From IMG/VR virus record IMGVR_UViG_3300027971_000065, positions 1-51,403 of that record: DNA of 51,403 nt. One strand, given 5' to 3'. The DNA comes from a virus. This document shows, piece after piece, positions 14,702 through 24,803 of this stretch. Position 1 is the first letter of the stretch, and every line of letters begins with the position of its first letter. The translations under genes and the position numbers were made by a program. The notes under the pieces were generated by a model. The model saw only the letters and a program-made list of their open reading frames with translations. It was not told the DNA's origin and ran no database searches.

Positions 14702-17227
14702 ATGTCTAATGCAGATCCAAGCGTAAAGAGTACATCTACTAATACGGTACAACAAAACAAACAATATGTAGCATCAGGCGGTGCCAATGATGAGTCAGGT
14801 ACACAAAGCTCAGGATCAGGTAATAGAGCAAACACTGTACAAGGATCTTCAGGCGCAAATGCTAGTGGTACAACACAAGCAGGTAAAGCTGAAACACCAA
14901 CTGCTGTTCCATACCAAGAAGAGCCTAACAAAAGAAGACATAACCCTTTAGGGGAATTTTCTAGTTATACATATCAAATTACTCTTTACATGATTACACC
15001 TGATGCATATGACAGATTCGTAGATTCAGGTCGTCAACAAATAGATGTGTTAAATCAAGCATCGGCTAAAGGTAACGGTGGAGCATTAATAATTTGTCAA
15101 AGTGGAGGAATTAATAATTCTAGTGCTAAAAGAGCAGCCGGATTTGTATATGATTATTATATAGATGATCTAAAAATTGATTCTTATATAAATGGAAAAA
15201 GTACTCAAAGTGCAACCAATGTAACTGATATTACTTTTAATATTATTGAACCATTAGGGTTTTCTTTTATTACGAATTTAAAAAGAGCAGCAGACCAATT
15301 ACAAGCATATAGTAAAACTAAAAATTATAAAGATTTACAAAATCCCACTAGACAATTCTATATTTTAGGTCTTAGATTTCAAGGTTATGATGAAAAAGGA
15401 AACCTCATGACCGGTACTCAAAAAGGCATAGATCGAACCTTAGATCCAAAAGATTCTAATAACTCTAGTGGAATTTTTGAAAGATATTATGATATTATTA
15501 TTCGTGGTATTAAATTTAAAGTCAATGGTCAAGCCACGGTATATAATATATCTGCTAATTCACTGCCTCCAGGTATAGCTATGGGGCTAAAGCATGGATT
15601 TTCTACTAAAGATATACAAGTTACTTCTGATACTGTGCGAGGTGCCGTAACTCAATTTCTAGATATACTATCTAGAGAGCAACAAGAAAGGTTGAATAAA
15701 AATCAGATTGAGGTTAAAAATACATATCTTGTAGAATTTCAGGATCCAGAAATAGGTGATGCTTCTATAGTTAATAAAGCTGATTTAACCAAATTTTCTT
15801 ATAGAATGCCGGTACAAAAGACATCCCAATCAACTGAGGCTGCTGCGGTTAATAAAAATGCTCCTGCGAATCCAACTGAAAAACAATTGAAATTTCGTAA
15901 TAGTACACCTATTCTTCAAGCTATTGAAAATATTATTTCTAATAGTTCTTATATGAGAAATGCTGTTGCAGCAGTATATTCTAATAATCCAAATAAATCT
16001 GATAAACTTTTACCAAACGGTGCTACACGTGAAATAAGTTGGTATAATATTAGTGTAAAAGTAACTAATGCACAATGGGATCCCCAAGTAGGCGATCATG
16101 CATACACCTTTACATATTATATTAAAAAATACATAACTCCTATATACTTAAGTGCTTATGCTAAAATTGCACCTAAGTATTATGGCCCCCATAAAGTATA
16201 TGAATATTGGTATACTGGAGAAAATAGAGAAGTATTAAGTTACGAACAATCATTGGATAATGCATATTTTAATGTGGCAGTAGTTCCTTCTGGTACAGGT
16301 CAATCACAAGGTGGTCCAGCTGATGTGACTACCGTACCGGGTTATCGTACTGACCAATCTAAACTATCTGCCGTAGACAAAGAATTGGAGACGATAAACA
16401 CTTATGTAACTTCGTTATATGATCCAGGATCATATGCTAAAGTAAAAATTACTATAATAGGTGATCCTGATTTCTTAATGCAAGATTCTCCGGGTAGTAT
16501 CAAAGCGGTATACGATAGATTTTACGGGGATGATGGATTTACTATCAATCCCAATGGTGGACAAGTTTTTATAGAAATAAATTTTAAAGAAGCGGATGAT
16601 TATGATACTAATACAGGTGTACTGACCATAAACGAGAGTATTAGGTTTTGGGCATATCCTAGAGAAATACAAAATAAAGTCAAAGGTGTAAGTTATATGG
16701 TTTTAAAAGTTACCAGTAACTTCAGGGGAGGTAAATTCACCCAAGATTTAGAATGTGTGATTAACACATTCCCTGATGCCTCGGTCGTTGATTCAAACGC
16801 TAGATCAGCCAATCCCAATGCTAATGAATATGAAATAAGTGGATCCCAAGCTATTTCACCTTACGCATCACTAGGAAATGTTACTACCCAAACTACTGGA
16901 TTAAAAGTAGTAAATGATGTCTTGGAATCTGCGCTTTCTCGGGTAGAATCTACAGAAATAGTATCTGTAACTACTACTCCTAACTCAGCTTCTAGTATTA
17001 CTTCACCGACAGGCGGCCCCCCTAATACTGGATTAATAATATTAGATGAGGATGCTCACGGCCCTACACCTACGCCTATTCCTGAACAGGGTAGAGAAGT
17101 TAATAGTAATAATGTTCAAACCCGAGATCCTCCTCCTAGGTTTGATGTAATACGAACAGAGACTGCACAACGAAGGGCAGAGACTCTATCTGTTATTGAG
17201 AGACTTAGAAGAGACTCGGGACTATAA
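14702..17227 (+). CDS. Putative baseplate hub structural protein, unassigned family
   Basis: I do not recognise a T4 homologue for this 841-residue protein. Residues 1-80 are Ser/Gly/Asn/Thr/Gln-rich and likely disordered. About 82-115 is a strand-rich start (SSYTYQITLYMITPDAYDRF) that I expect to be the folded core. Later segments include TNLKRAADQLQ, QFYILGLRFQGYDEKGN, HAYTFTYYIKKYITPIY, KYYGPHKVYEYWYTGEN, and FRGGKFTQDLECVINTFPD near 680. The last 100 residues are again low complexity. The gene lies between gp53 and the gp5-like spike, and the last segment resembles tail-tube/hub folds in style. I infer a hub component, perhaps replacing gp27, which is otherwise missing in this window. It starts directly at the gp53 stop codon. 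Confidence 0.5.
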   Translation: MSNADPSVKSTSTNTVQQNKQYVASGGANDESGTQSSGSGNRANTVQGSSGANASGTTQAGKAETPTAVPYQEEPNKRRHNPLGEFSSYTYQITLYMITPDAYDRFVDSGRQQIDVLNQASAKGNGGALIICQSGGINNSSAKRAAGFVYDYYIDDLKIDSYINGKSTQSATNVTDITFNIIEPLGFSFITNLKRAADQLQAYSKTKNYKDLQNPTRQFYILGLRFQGYDEKGNLMTGTQKGIDRTLDPKDSNNSSGIFERYYDIIIRGIKFKVNGQATVYNISANSLPPGIAMGLKHGFSTKDIQVTSDTVRGAVTQFLDILSREQQERLNKNQIEVKNTYLVEFQDPEIGDASIVNKADLTKFSYRMPVQKTSQSTEAAAVNKNAPANPTEKQLKFRNSTPILQAIENIISNSSYMRNAVAAVYSNNPNKSDKLLPNGATREISWYNISVKVTNAQWDPQVGDHAYTFTYYIKKYITPIYLSAYAKIAPKYYGPHKVYEYWYTGENREVLSYEQSLDNAYFNVAVVPSGTGQSQGGPADVTTVPGYRTDQSKLSAVDKELETINTYVTSLYDPGSYAKVKITIIGDPDFLMQDSPGSIKAVYDRFYGDDGFTINPNGGQVFIEINFKEADDYDTNTGVLTINESIRFWAYPREIQNKVKGVSYMVLKVTSNFRGGKFTQDLECVINTFPDASVVDSNARSANPNANEYEISGSQAISPYASLGNVTTQTTGLKVVNDVLESALSRVESTEIVSVTTTPNSASSITSPTGGPPNTGLIILDEDAHGPTPTPIPEQGREVNSNNVQTRDPPPRFDVIRTETAQRRAETLSVIERLRRDSGL

Positions 17228-17279
17228 TAAATTAAATGTTAGGTATTATACCACCACTATACAACGGAGTTAAAAAATA

Positions 17280-20200
17280 ATGTACGATTACTTCAAGCCA
17301 AGAGGACCTATAAAGTCAAGCGAACCTGATGCAGGTAATGCTAATATAAGATCGGTTCCTGTTTTTGGCGTAGTTAAAGATAACGTTGACCCAGTTAGAA
17401 TGGGTAGAATTCAGGTATACTTACTTGACTTGAACGGTCAAGATCAGGATAATGCTGATAGTTGGATAACTGTTGGACAACTTCCTAACTTTTATGGGTA
17501 TACTCAACCTCGGGCCGGTAAGGAAAAGGATGATTTTGGTACATATGAAAGAAACCCTCATTCATATGGCGCATGGCAAAGCCCTCCTGAAATAGGAACT
17601 GTAGTAATATGTATGTTTGTAAACGGTGATCCTAACTTTGGTTACTATATAGGATGCGTTCCTAATCCAGATGCACTACAAATGGTCCCTGCTATAGGTG
17701 CTACAAGTAATGTAGTTTTAAATAATACAGAAGCCTCTAGCTACGGTGGCGCCACTAGATTACCTGTAACTAATATTAATCCTAATAATCCTAAATCAAA
17801 TGATCCGGATTATTTTACTATGGCGAAGCCAGTTCATTCGTATACTGCTGCGATTATGAACCAACAAGGTATTATTAGAGATCCTATTAGGGGACCTATT
17901 AGTACTAGTGCCCAGCGTGAATCACCTAGTAGAGTTGGCTGGGGAGTAAGTACTCCAGGTAGACCTATCTATGAAGGTAATTATACTGATGATTCAGTAC
18001 TACAGGCAGCTTTGGCTGATAATCCAAATGTAAAGGTTGTAGGTAGAAAAGGTGGTCACTCAATAGTTATGGATGATGGCGATGTTGTTGGAAATGATCA
18101 ACTTATTCGTATAAGAACAGCATTGGGTCATCAAATTTTAATGAGTGATAATGGTCAAACTCTAATGATACTACACTCAAATGGGCAAAGCTACATTGAA
18201 CTAGGCAAAGAGGGTACTATTGACATGTTCTCTACTAACAGTGTTAATATTAGAACCCAAGGCGATTTAAATTTACATGCAGACAATGATGTTAATATTA
18301 ATGCTGCTAAAAAATTAAACATTCAAGCTGATTCTATTACCGTAAGTTCGGAGAAAGATTATAAACAACGGGTAGGTGGAGACAACATAATACAGACCTT
18401 AGGTAAGTTTACGCATAAAGTCGGTGGCGCTATGAGTATGGCTGCTAGTGGAGTAGCTTCATATTCTAGTAGTTTAGTAACTTTTATTAATGGTTTGTTT
18501 GTAAATTTAAACACTGGACAAACTTACGTAATTCCAAAAGAAGTTCCTATTCCTACTAACGTTGCACACACTGATACACTATATGATAAGGCAAAGGGCT
18601 TTTTAGCGGCACCTGGTAAATTGATAAGCATAGTATCTAGAGCACCTGCACATGCACCATGGGCTAACGCAGGACAAGGGGTTAACATACCCACTACTTT
18701 AAATGCAGATGCACAACTTTCGTCTGCACCTAGTTCGCCTCTTTCTCTGCTTAATAAATTTGCAGAGGGAACTCCTATTGCTCAAGTTACTAATGCTGTA
18801 GCTTCTACTGTACCAGCTATAGGTCCTATTAGTTCACTGATAGGATATGGCGAAACAAGCGCCTTACTAGGAGCGATATCTACTAACGTAGGAAGTAGTG
18901 CAGCCAATTTCGCTGCGTCTGTGGGGGGAGGTATAGTGCAAACGGCACAAGGTGCTGTTCCAGTGTTAGGTAAATTAGGATTAACTCCGCAACAACTACA
19001 AGACTCCAGCTGTATTAAACCAGGATCTGCGCCATTGGTAATGTCATTGGCACAAAATCCCGGGGCAACACTAGCTAAAGTATTACCTAAGAATCTTTTT
19101 ACCGGTAATAAACCGGGCGGTGAAAGTGCGGCTCAGCTTGCTGATAATATTGATGCACAAGCTAAAATAGCGGTTGAAGGCTTACAACGAGGTCAAATTG
19201 CTCTAACTCAAGTAGGAGTAATGACTGGTAAAGAAGCACCCGCAGATGTTGCAGGGGTAATATTAGCTGGTGCTACCGCTGGAGTAGCCCCGGTTATAGA
19301 CGCTTACAATGAAGCTGCTACTACTGTTAATAAAGCAGTTACAACTGCTCAAGGTGTAGTTGCTACAGGTCAAAATTTAGTTAATACTGCTCAAGGGGCA
19401 ATAGGTACTGTACAAAATATAGGTAGGAGTTTAACTACAATAACTAATTTTACAGCTAAAGTACCTGCATTAGGTGGACTCACCGATTCATTTGCCGGTC
19501 TTTCGTCAAATTTTTCTTCTATTACATCAACTATTGGCTCTGGAAATTTTGCAGCTAGTCTAGGCGCTGTGGGCGGCGCATTTAGTGCAATATCAGGATT
19601 CTTGGGTAAGTTAGGAGGTGGTATTAGTAATATAATCAACCGAGCTAAAGGAATAGCAGCCGATGCGTTTAATTCAATTAAGAATGCATTACCAACTTTA
19701 AAACCTGGGGTTCCTCAGAATTTAGAAGCAATTAACGCATCCGCAAAAGCGGCCGAATCGGCAGCGGCTGCAACAAGTAATACCTCAGCGGCAGCAACAG
19801 ACACCGTTGCAGGTGTCACTGGAATAGCAGCAGCCGGTGCCGCGGTAGCTGGAGCAGTAGCCGGTGCTACTAGATCTAGTAATTCATTGCTATCTTCAGT
19901 TAGCGGTGCTCTTGATACTATAAAAACCACAGTAACCACAGCTATAAATTCAGCTGGATCAGTAGTTACAAATGCCGCTAATAAACTAGCTGGGGCGTTC
20001 ACAACTACAAATACTACTAGTGGGGCAAACTCAGCTATCGCTAGTGGAGTCGATATGATACCCGGTGGTCAAAATGCAATTTCTTCTATAACAGACTACT
20101 CAAATAACGAAGCGGCTACCGCTATACTGGGTACAGGATCTATTAAGGCAGTTGTTGATAGTGCTAGTACTGCGGCTATTAATGGAATTTCTTTATCAGG

Positions 20201-20903
20201 CGCTATATCAAGCGCCATAAACTCAGTAAGCAGTTTAACTACAATAGGAAAATCAATAAGCAGTATAGCAAGTTCGGTTACTGGATTTCTTTCAAGTGGG
20301 CTAGATAAACTAAAATCATTAGGTTTATCGGCATTAGTTCAAGCAGGATTGCCGGCTGTAGCGGCTGCAAAATTAAATTCTGCAATTTCAGGATTAAGCT
20401 CAAGTTTTGTTAAGATTGTTACTCCTCAAGTAGGCGTAAATACTACAGACCGATCACAAATAAATGATCAAACTAAAGCGTTATTAGGAAATGTTCCCGC
20501 ACCAAACTTAACAGGAACGGTTTCGGATTCAGCTACTGCTGCATTGAATACAATAGAGGAAAAAAATAATAAAATAAATGCTGTGATAAAACAAATCGAT
20601 GACCTAATTATTGAGAGAGATAACGTTGAGATCAATTTTAATTTGCTTCAGAGGCAATATAGAGACTTAGCAAATTCTAGTCCACAGGGAGATCCAAGAG
20701 TAGCTAGTGCTAGAAAGACTGCTGAAAATTCTTTAGAAGAAGTTGAGTCTTTAAATAAAAAAATATTAGCTTTAAGAAAGCAGCAGTATGCATTACAAGG
20801 AATAACTAGACCTATTAATACTGGCAATCCTGAACGTGATCAGACTAGAGAACTACTAAGCGGTACTGCTTCAGTACTTACCACACTTAGAAATAATTTA
20901 TAA
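17280..20903 (+). CDS. 5: Baseplate central spike protein gp5-like, without lysozyme domain
   Basis: The 1207-residue product begins with a gp5-type OB-fold at about 25-140 (VFGVVKDNVDPVRMGRIQVYL, SWITVGQLPNFYGY, GAWQSPPEIGTVVICMFVNG, GYYIGCVP). About 255-360 is a VgrG/gp5-like beta-helix region (GGHSIVMDDGD, RIRTALGHQILMSDNG, SYIELGKEGTIDMFS, then LNLHADNDVNINA). T4 gp5 (575 residues) has a lysozyme domain between these parts, and none is present here. The remaining 850 residues are Ala/Ser/Thr/Gly-rich and probably helical, ending in a coiled coil (about 1090-1165). That makes the protein twice the usual size. GGAG about ten bases upstream supports the start. gp5 forms the membrane-piercing needle under the hub. 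Confidence 0.82.
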   Translation: MYDYFKPRGPIKSSEPDAGNANIRSVPVFGVVKDNVDPVRMGRIQVYLLDLNGQDQDNADSWITVGQLPNFYGYTQPRAGKEKDDFGTYERNPHSYGAWQSPPEIGTVVICMFVNGDPNFGYYIGCVPNPDALQMVPAIGATSNVVLNNTEASSYGGATRLPVTNINPNNPKSNDPDYFTMAKPVHSYTAAIMNQQGIIRDPIRGPISTSAQRESPSRVGWGVSTPGRPIYEGNYTDDSVLQAALADNPNVKVVGRKGGHSIVMDDGDVVGNDQLIRIRTALGHQILMSDNGQTLMILHSNGQSYIELGKEGTIDMFSTNSVNIRTQGDLNLHADNDVNINAAKKLNIQADSITVSSEKDYKQRVGGDNIIQTLGKFTHKVGGAMSMAASGVASYSSSLVTFINGLFVNLNTGQTYVIPKEVPIPTNVAHTDTLYDKAKGFLAAPGKLISIVSRAPAHAPWANAGQGVNIPTTLNADAQLSSAPSSPLSLLNKFAEGTPIAQVTNAVASTVPAIGPISSLIGYGETSALLGAISTNVGSSAANFAASVGGGIVQTAQGAVPVLGKLGLTPQQLQDSSCIKPGSAPLVMSLAQNPGATLAKVLPKNLFTGNKPGGESAAQLADNIDAQAKIAVEGLQRGQIALTQVGVMTGKEAPADVAGVILAGATAGVAPVIDAYNEAATTVNKAVTTAQGVVATGQNLVNTAQGAIGTVQNIGRSLTTITNFTAKVPALGGLTDSFAGLSSNFSSITSTIGSGNFAASLGAVGGAFSAISGFLGKLGGGISNIINRAKGIAADAFNSIKNALPTLKPGVPQNLEAINASAKAAESAAAATSNTSAAATDTVAGVTGIAAAGAAVAGAVAGATRSSNSLLSSVSGALDTIKTTVTTAINSAGSVVTNAANKLAGAFTTTNTTSGANSAIASGVDMIPGGQNAISSITDYSNNEAATAILGTGSIKAVVDSASTAAINGISLSGAISSAINSVSSLTTIGKSISSIASSVTGFLSSGLDKLKSLGLSALVQAGLPAVAAAKLNSAISGLSSSFVKIVTPQVGVNTTDRSQINDQTKALLGNVPAPNLTGTVSDSATAALNTIEEKNNKINAVIKQIDDLIIERDNVEINFNLLQRQYRDLANSSPQGDPRVASARKTAENSLEEVESLNKKILALRKQQYALQGITRPINTGNPERDQTRELLSGTASVLTTLRNNL

Positions 20904-20922
20904 GAGTAAGGAGCAATAAATT

Positions 20923-21372
20923 ATGCCATCATACATTGGATTCAGTACAATTGGAGCAAATCAACCAAAAACCACTAATGCCGTCAATGGTACTGATGGG
21001 GGTGTAGGTGGAATTGTCAGACCTGTTAACACAGGTAAAAAATATACTCTAGTAGACGTTCCTCTTGTAATTCAAGATTTTATCAATGCATTAAATATAA
21101 CACAAGGACAAAAAGTAGGTCAACCTGCATATGGCACGACTATTTGGTCTTTTGTATTTGAGCCAAATACGGCTGATGTTCAGTTTCAACTAGAAAATGA
21201 AATCAGAAGAGTTGCTAGTCTAGATCCTAGACTAATTTTAAATACGGTAGCTGCTTTCCCACAAGAGCTTGGTATTTTAATAGAACTAGAAATAGCTATT
21301 GCCCCTTTTAATAATCCATTGGTATTGAGTGTATTTTTTGACTCTAATACTAGTAGAGCGACTATTCAGTAA
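20923..21372 (+). CDS. 25: Baseplate wedge protein gp25
   Basis: The 149-residue protein has the gp25/GPW family core: DVPLVIQDFINALNITQGQK, GQPAYGTTIWSFVFEPNTAD, then ENEIRRVASLDPRL and a C-terminal strand pair. T4 gp25 has 132 residues; the extra length is a Gly/Thr/Asn-rich N-terminus. In T4 gp25 links wedge to sheath and acts with gp6 and gp53 in the inner baseplate. An AAGGAG ribosome site sits about ten bases before the ATG. A late-type promoter follows in the gap before gp6. Confidence 0.93.
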   Translation: MPSYIGFSTIGANQPKTTNAVNGTDGGVGGIVRPVNTGKKYTLVDVPLVIQDFINALNITQGQKVGQPAYGTTIWSFVFEPNTADVQFQLENEIRRVASLDPRLILNTVAAFPQELGILIELEIAIAPFNNPLVLSVFFDSNTSRATIQ

Positions 21373-21401
21373 TTTACTTAAAAACCATGGTTTACAGGTT
21401 T

Positions 21402-21410
21402 GATAAATAC
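21402..21410 (+). promoter_or_regulatory. Late-type promoter element GATAAATAC before gp6
   Basis: GATAAATAC lies 17 bases before the gp6 ATG in the 54-base gap after gp25, at normal distance for a short leader containing the purine-rich AAAAGAGAAAA. It would give gp6 and the 18.8-kb gene behind it a transcript of their own. Confidence 0.5.
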
Positions 21411-21426
21411 TTAAAAGAGAAAACGT

Positions 21427-24400
21427 ATGGCAACCAGCAGCAGACAATCGGCCTTATTTGGTGTTAATGATTGGAAATCTATATACCAAACCTTTAGAGA
21501 AGCAGATTTTCGGTCTTATGATTATGAAACACTACGCAAGAGTTTTGTAGATTACCTACGTACCTATTATCCTGAGACATTTAATGATTATATAGAAAGC
21601 AGTGAATTTATAGCATTACTAGACGTTATGGCTTTTATGGGCCAAGGTCTGGCTTTCCGAAATGATTTAAATACTAGAGAAAATTTCATTGATACTGCTG
21701 AACGCAGAGATTCAGTAGTCAAGCTTGCTAACTTAGTAAGCTATACACCTAAAAGAAATCTAGCTGCACAAGGGTTTTTAAAGATAACAAGTATTAACAC
21801 TACTGAAAATATCACTGATTTGAATGGTGTTAACTTAGGTAATTTAACTATACTTTGGAATGACCCAGCTAACCCAAATTGGTTAGAGCAGTACAATACA
21901 ATTGTCAATTCTACCCTAATTAACACGCAAAAAGTTGGCCGTCCGGGTAATACCGCAGACTTATTAGGTATTACTACTAGCGAATATGCTATAAATATTC
22001 CTCAAGGAACTTTACCAATAGCACCATTTTCTTCTACAGTAAATGGTTTAACTATGAATTTTGAACTTGTTAGTGTAACAAGTTTAGATGAAGATTATTT
22101 GTATGAAATTCCACCTGCTCCAACAGGTAGATTCAACATGTTATATAGAAACGATAAATTGGGATATGGTAGTCCAAATACAGGTTATTTTTTCTATTTT
22201 AAACAAGGTATTTTACAAAATTACGATTTTACACTACAGCAACAAATTTCAAATCAAGTAGTCAACATTGACATTCAAGGTGTTAATAATACAGATACTT
22301 GGTTATATCAAATAAGTGCAGCTAATGGCGGACTAAGTCCATGGGTTAAAGTTGAAAATGTATATGCTAATGCATACCTACAAACAGCTTCTAGTGAGAA
22401 AAGAATCTTTTCGGTAGGATCAGGTTTTAATGACGTAGTTAACTACAATTTTGGTGATGGAATATTCTCAGCCATACCAGTTGGTAATTTCAGAGCATAT
22501 GTTCGTTCTTCTAATGGATTGACATATACCATTGATCCTTCAGAAATGCAGGGTATAACTGTTGCATTTTCTTATTTAAGTAGATTGAACAGAATTGAAA
22601 CTCTAACCATTGGTTTACAATTACCAACTCCTGTTTCTAATGCTCAGTCTAGAGAGACTTTACCACAAATCAAACTACGTGCTCCTACTCGCTACTATAC
22701 ACAGAATCGTATGGTAAACGGGGAAGATTATAATAACTTTCCTTATACTCTATACAGTTCTATAATTAAAAGTAAAGCGATTAATAGAAGTTCAATTGGT
22801 GTTTCTAAAAATTTAGATTTATTAGATCCAACAGGAAAATACAGTAGTTTAAATTCTTTCGCTAGTGATGGTGGATTATATTTAGATGATGCAGATGGTA
22901 ATTTGATTCTTACTGTGAATGATACTAGTAACATCATTACTTTTTTAACGGACACTTTGGCATCTGAATTATTATTAAATAAAACAACTCAATATTATCT
23001 ACAAAATTATACTAGATACAATGTAAATACATCTACTGGCGATGGCACAGTATATTGGCAAACTAGTACAGTTGATGCTAATTCTTTAACTGGTTATTAT
23101 TATAATATTATTAATGGTACTAATGCACCTATTCCAGTTGGATCTTTTTCAGGATACAATGTAAAGTATATAACACCCGGTGCTCTAGTTAAATTTGTTG
23201 CACCATCAGGTTATTACTTTGATTCAAATAATAGATTGGTATCGGGCATTGCTGGCCCGTCTAATGCAACTTATTTTTGGACTAGTGTTTTAAATGTAAT
23301 TGGAGATGGATTTAATCAAGGTGATGGATCTTTCTCAAACGGAACAGGCCCTGTCGCATTAAATGGTTATGTCCCAACAGGCGCCATTTTAACTCAAGTG
23401 ATTCCAGCTTTTAGTAATACATTTAGTAATGAAATTATTCAAGAATGTATTATCAGAATAGAATTACAGCAAAGCTTTTCTCTAGTGTTTAATAATGGGT
23501 TGACTATTGTTGAAGACAGATGGTCTATTGCTGATTATAATGATCCTAGCTACTTTATCAATTTTTTAAGTTTAGGTAATAATAGATACTCAGTATCTTA
23601 TAAATCTTTAATATATTATTTTGGTAGTGTATATGATACCAGATTTTCTTTTGAAAGAGATAAACTAGTTTATGACCCATTTACTGGTAAAATTCTACAA
23701 GATTTTATAAATGTTTTAGCTACTAATACACAACCTAATTCAAATTATCCGTTAGCTTCAAATGTTCAAGTAAATATTGTGGGTCAAACAGTGTTAGCTG
23801 ATGGATATATAGATGATTATGAAGTTCAGGTATCTGCAACTGATGTTAATAACAGACTTATTATTACTGATCCTGATTTCTTTAATACAGTAACAGGTTA
23901 TGTAACAGGTGCTCAGAATTTTGGTATATACGCTTTCTTTGAACTTGTTCAAGATCCAATAAATTTAGCTAGATATCAACTTATTACTACAACAGATGTT
24001 GTTTATCAATATCCTACGATGAATTCAATTGAAGTTATTAAGTATGATTATCCATTAGGTCAAATATTTTACGCTTATACAGATAATCTATTTTATACTA
24101 CTGTTCAGAGTACTACAGTAACTACCCCGTACTATACTTTAGTAGCACAACCTCAGTATTCAATGAAGCCGGGTCGTCAAGGATTACAATTCCAATATAG
24201 ACACAATTCTAATAATACAACTAGAATTGATCCAGCTACCACAAATATTATAGACTTATATGTTGTAACTCAAGCTTACTATACAGCATATACTAATTAT
24301 ATAGTAGACACTACTAATACTATACCTGAGCCTGATAGACCAACTATCAATGAGTTAAGTCAAGCATATGGTCAAGTAAATGATTATAAGATGATTAGTG

Positions 24401-24798
24401 ATTCTGTTATTTTAAACAGTGTTATTTTTCAACCCTTGTTTGGACCAAAAGCACCAGCACAGTTAAGGGCAACTATTAAAGTAATTAAAACTTCTAATAC
24501 TAATGCTAGTGACAGTGAAATTCGTAGCGCAGTGTTAACCACAATGAATAATTATTTTAATATAAATAATTGGAATTTCGGCGATACTTTCTATTTTTCA
24601 GAGTTAAGTGCCTACTTACATTCTGAAATAGGTGCCCTTATTAGTTCAGCCGTCTTAGTTCCTAATGACCCTACGTTGACATTTGGAAATTTGTATGAGA
24701 TAAAATGTGCCCCTTATCAAATTTTTGTCAACGCAGCAACATCAAATGATGTACTAGTAATACCAGCCCTGACGCAAGTCCAATTACAGGCAAGATAA
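21427..24798 (+). CDS. 6: Baseplate wedge protein gp6 (enlarged)
   Basis: The N-terminus is clearly gp6: DFRSYDYETLRKSFVDYLRT, SSEFIALLDVMAFMGQGLAF, then LNTRENFIDTAERRDSVVKL and SYTPKR. The C-terminus also matches the baseplate J/gp6 type (ATIKVIKTSN, LTTMNNYFNINNWNFGDTFYFSELSAYLH in part, and SSAVLVPNDP). T4 gp6 has 660 residues and this has 1123. The added material lies in the middle, about 430-900, and is strand-rich with Asn/Thr/Tyr, as if domains were inserted between the wedge dimerisation regions. gp6 forms the inner iris-like ring of the baseplate and reorganises on contraction. The gap to the next gene is five bases. Confidence 0.92.
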   Translation: MATSSRQSALFGVNDWKSIYQTFREADFRSYDYETLRKSFVDYLRTYYPETFNDYIESSEFIALLDVMAFMGQGLAFRNDLNTRENFIDTAERRDSVVKLANLVSYTPKRNLAAQGFLKITSINTTENITDLNGVNLGNLTILWNDPANPNWLEQYNTIVNSTLINTQKVGRPGNTADLLGITTSEYAINIPQGTLPIAPFSSTVNGLTMNFELVSVTSLDEDYLYEIPPAPTGRFNMLYRNDKLGYGSPNTGYFFYFKQGILQNYDFTLQQQISNQVVNIDIQGVNNTDTWLYQISAANGGLSPWVKVENVYANAYLQTASSEKRIFSVGSGFNDVVNYNFGDGIFSAIPVGNFRAYVRSSNGLTYTIDPSEMQGITVAFSYLSRLNRIETLTIGLQLPTPVSNAQSRETLPQIKLRAPTRYYTQNRMVNGEDYNNFPYTLYSSIIKSKAINRSSIGVSKNLDLLDPTGKYSSLNSFASDGGLYLDDADGNLILTVNDTSNIITFLTDTLASELLLNKTTQYYLQNYTRYNVNTSTGDGTVYWQTSTVDANSLTGYYYNIINGTNAPIPVGSFSGYNVKYITPGALVKFVAPSGYYFDSNNRLVSGIAGPSNATYFWTSVLNVIGDGFNQGDGSFSNGTGPVALNGYVPTGAILTQVIPAFSNTFSNEIIQECIIRIELQQSFSLVFNNGLTIVEDRWSIADYNDPSYFINFLSLGNNRYSVSYKSLIYYFGSVYDTRFSFERDKLVYDPFTGKILQDFINVLATNTQPNSNYPLASNVQVNIVGQTVLADGYIDDYEVQVSATDVNNRLIITDPDFFNTVTGYVTGAQNFGIYAFFELVQDPINLARYQLITTTDVVYQYPTMNSIEVIKYDYPLGQIFYAYTDNLFYTTVQSTTVTTPYYTLVAQPQYSMKPGRQGLQFQYRHNSNNTTRIDPATTNIIDLYVVTQAYYTAYTNYIVDTTNTIPEPDRPTINELSQAYGQVNDYKMISDSVILNSVIFQPLFGPKAPAQLRATIKVIKTSNTNASDSEIRSAVLTTMNNYFNINNWNFGDTFYFSELSAYLHSEIGALISSAVLVPNDPTLTFGNLYEIKCAPYQIFVNAATSNDVLVIPALTQVQLQAR

Positions 24799-24803
24799 TA
24801 ATT

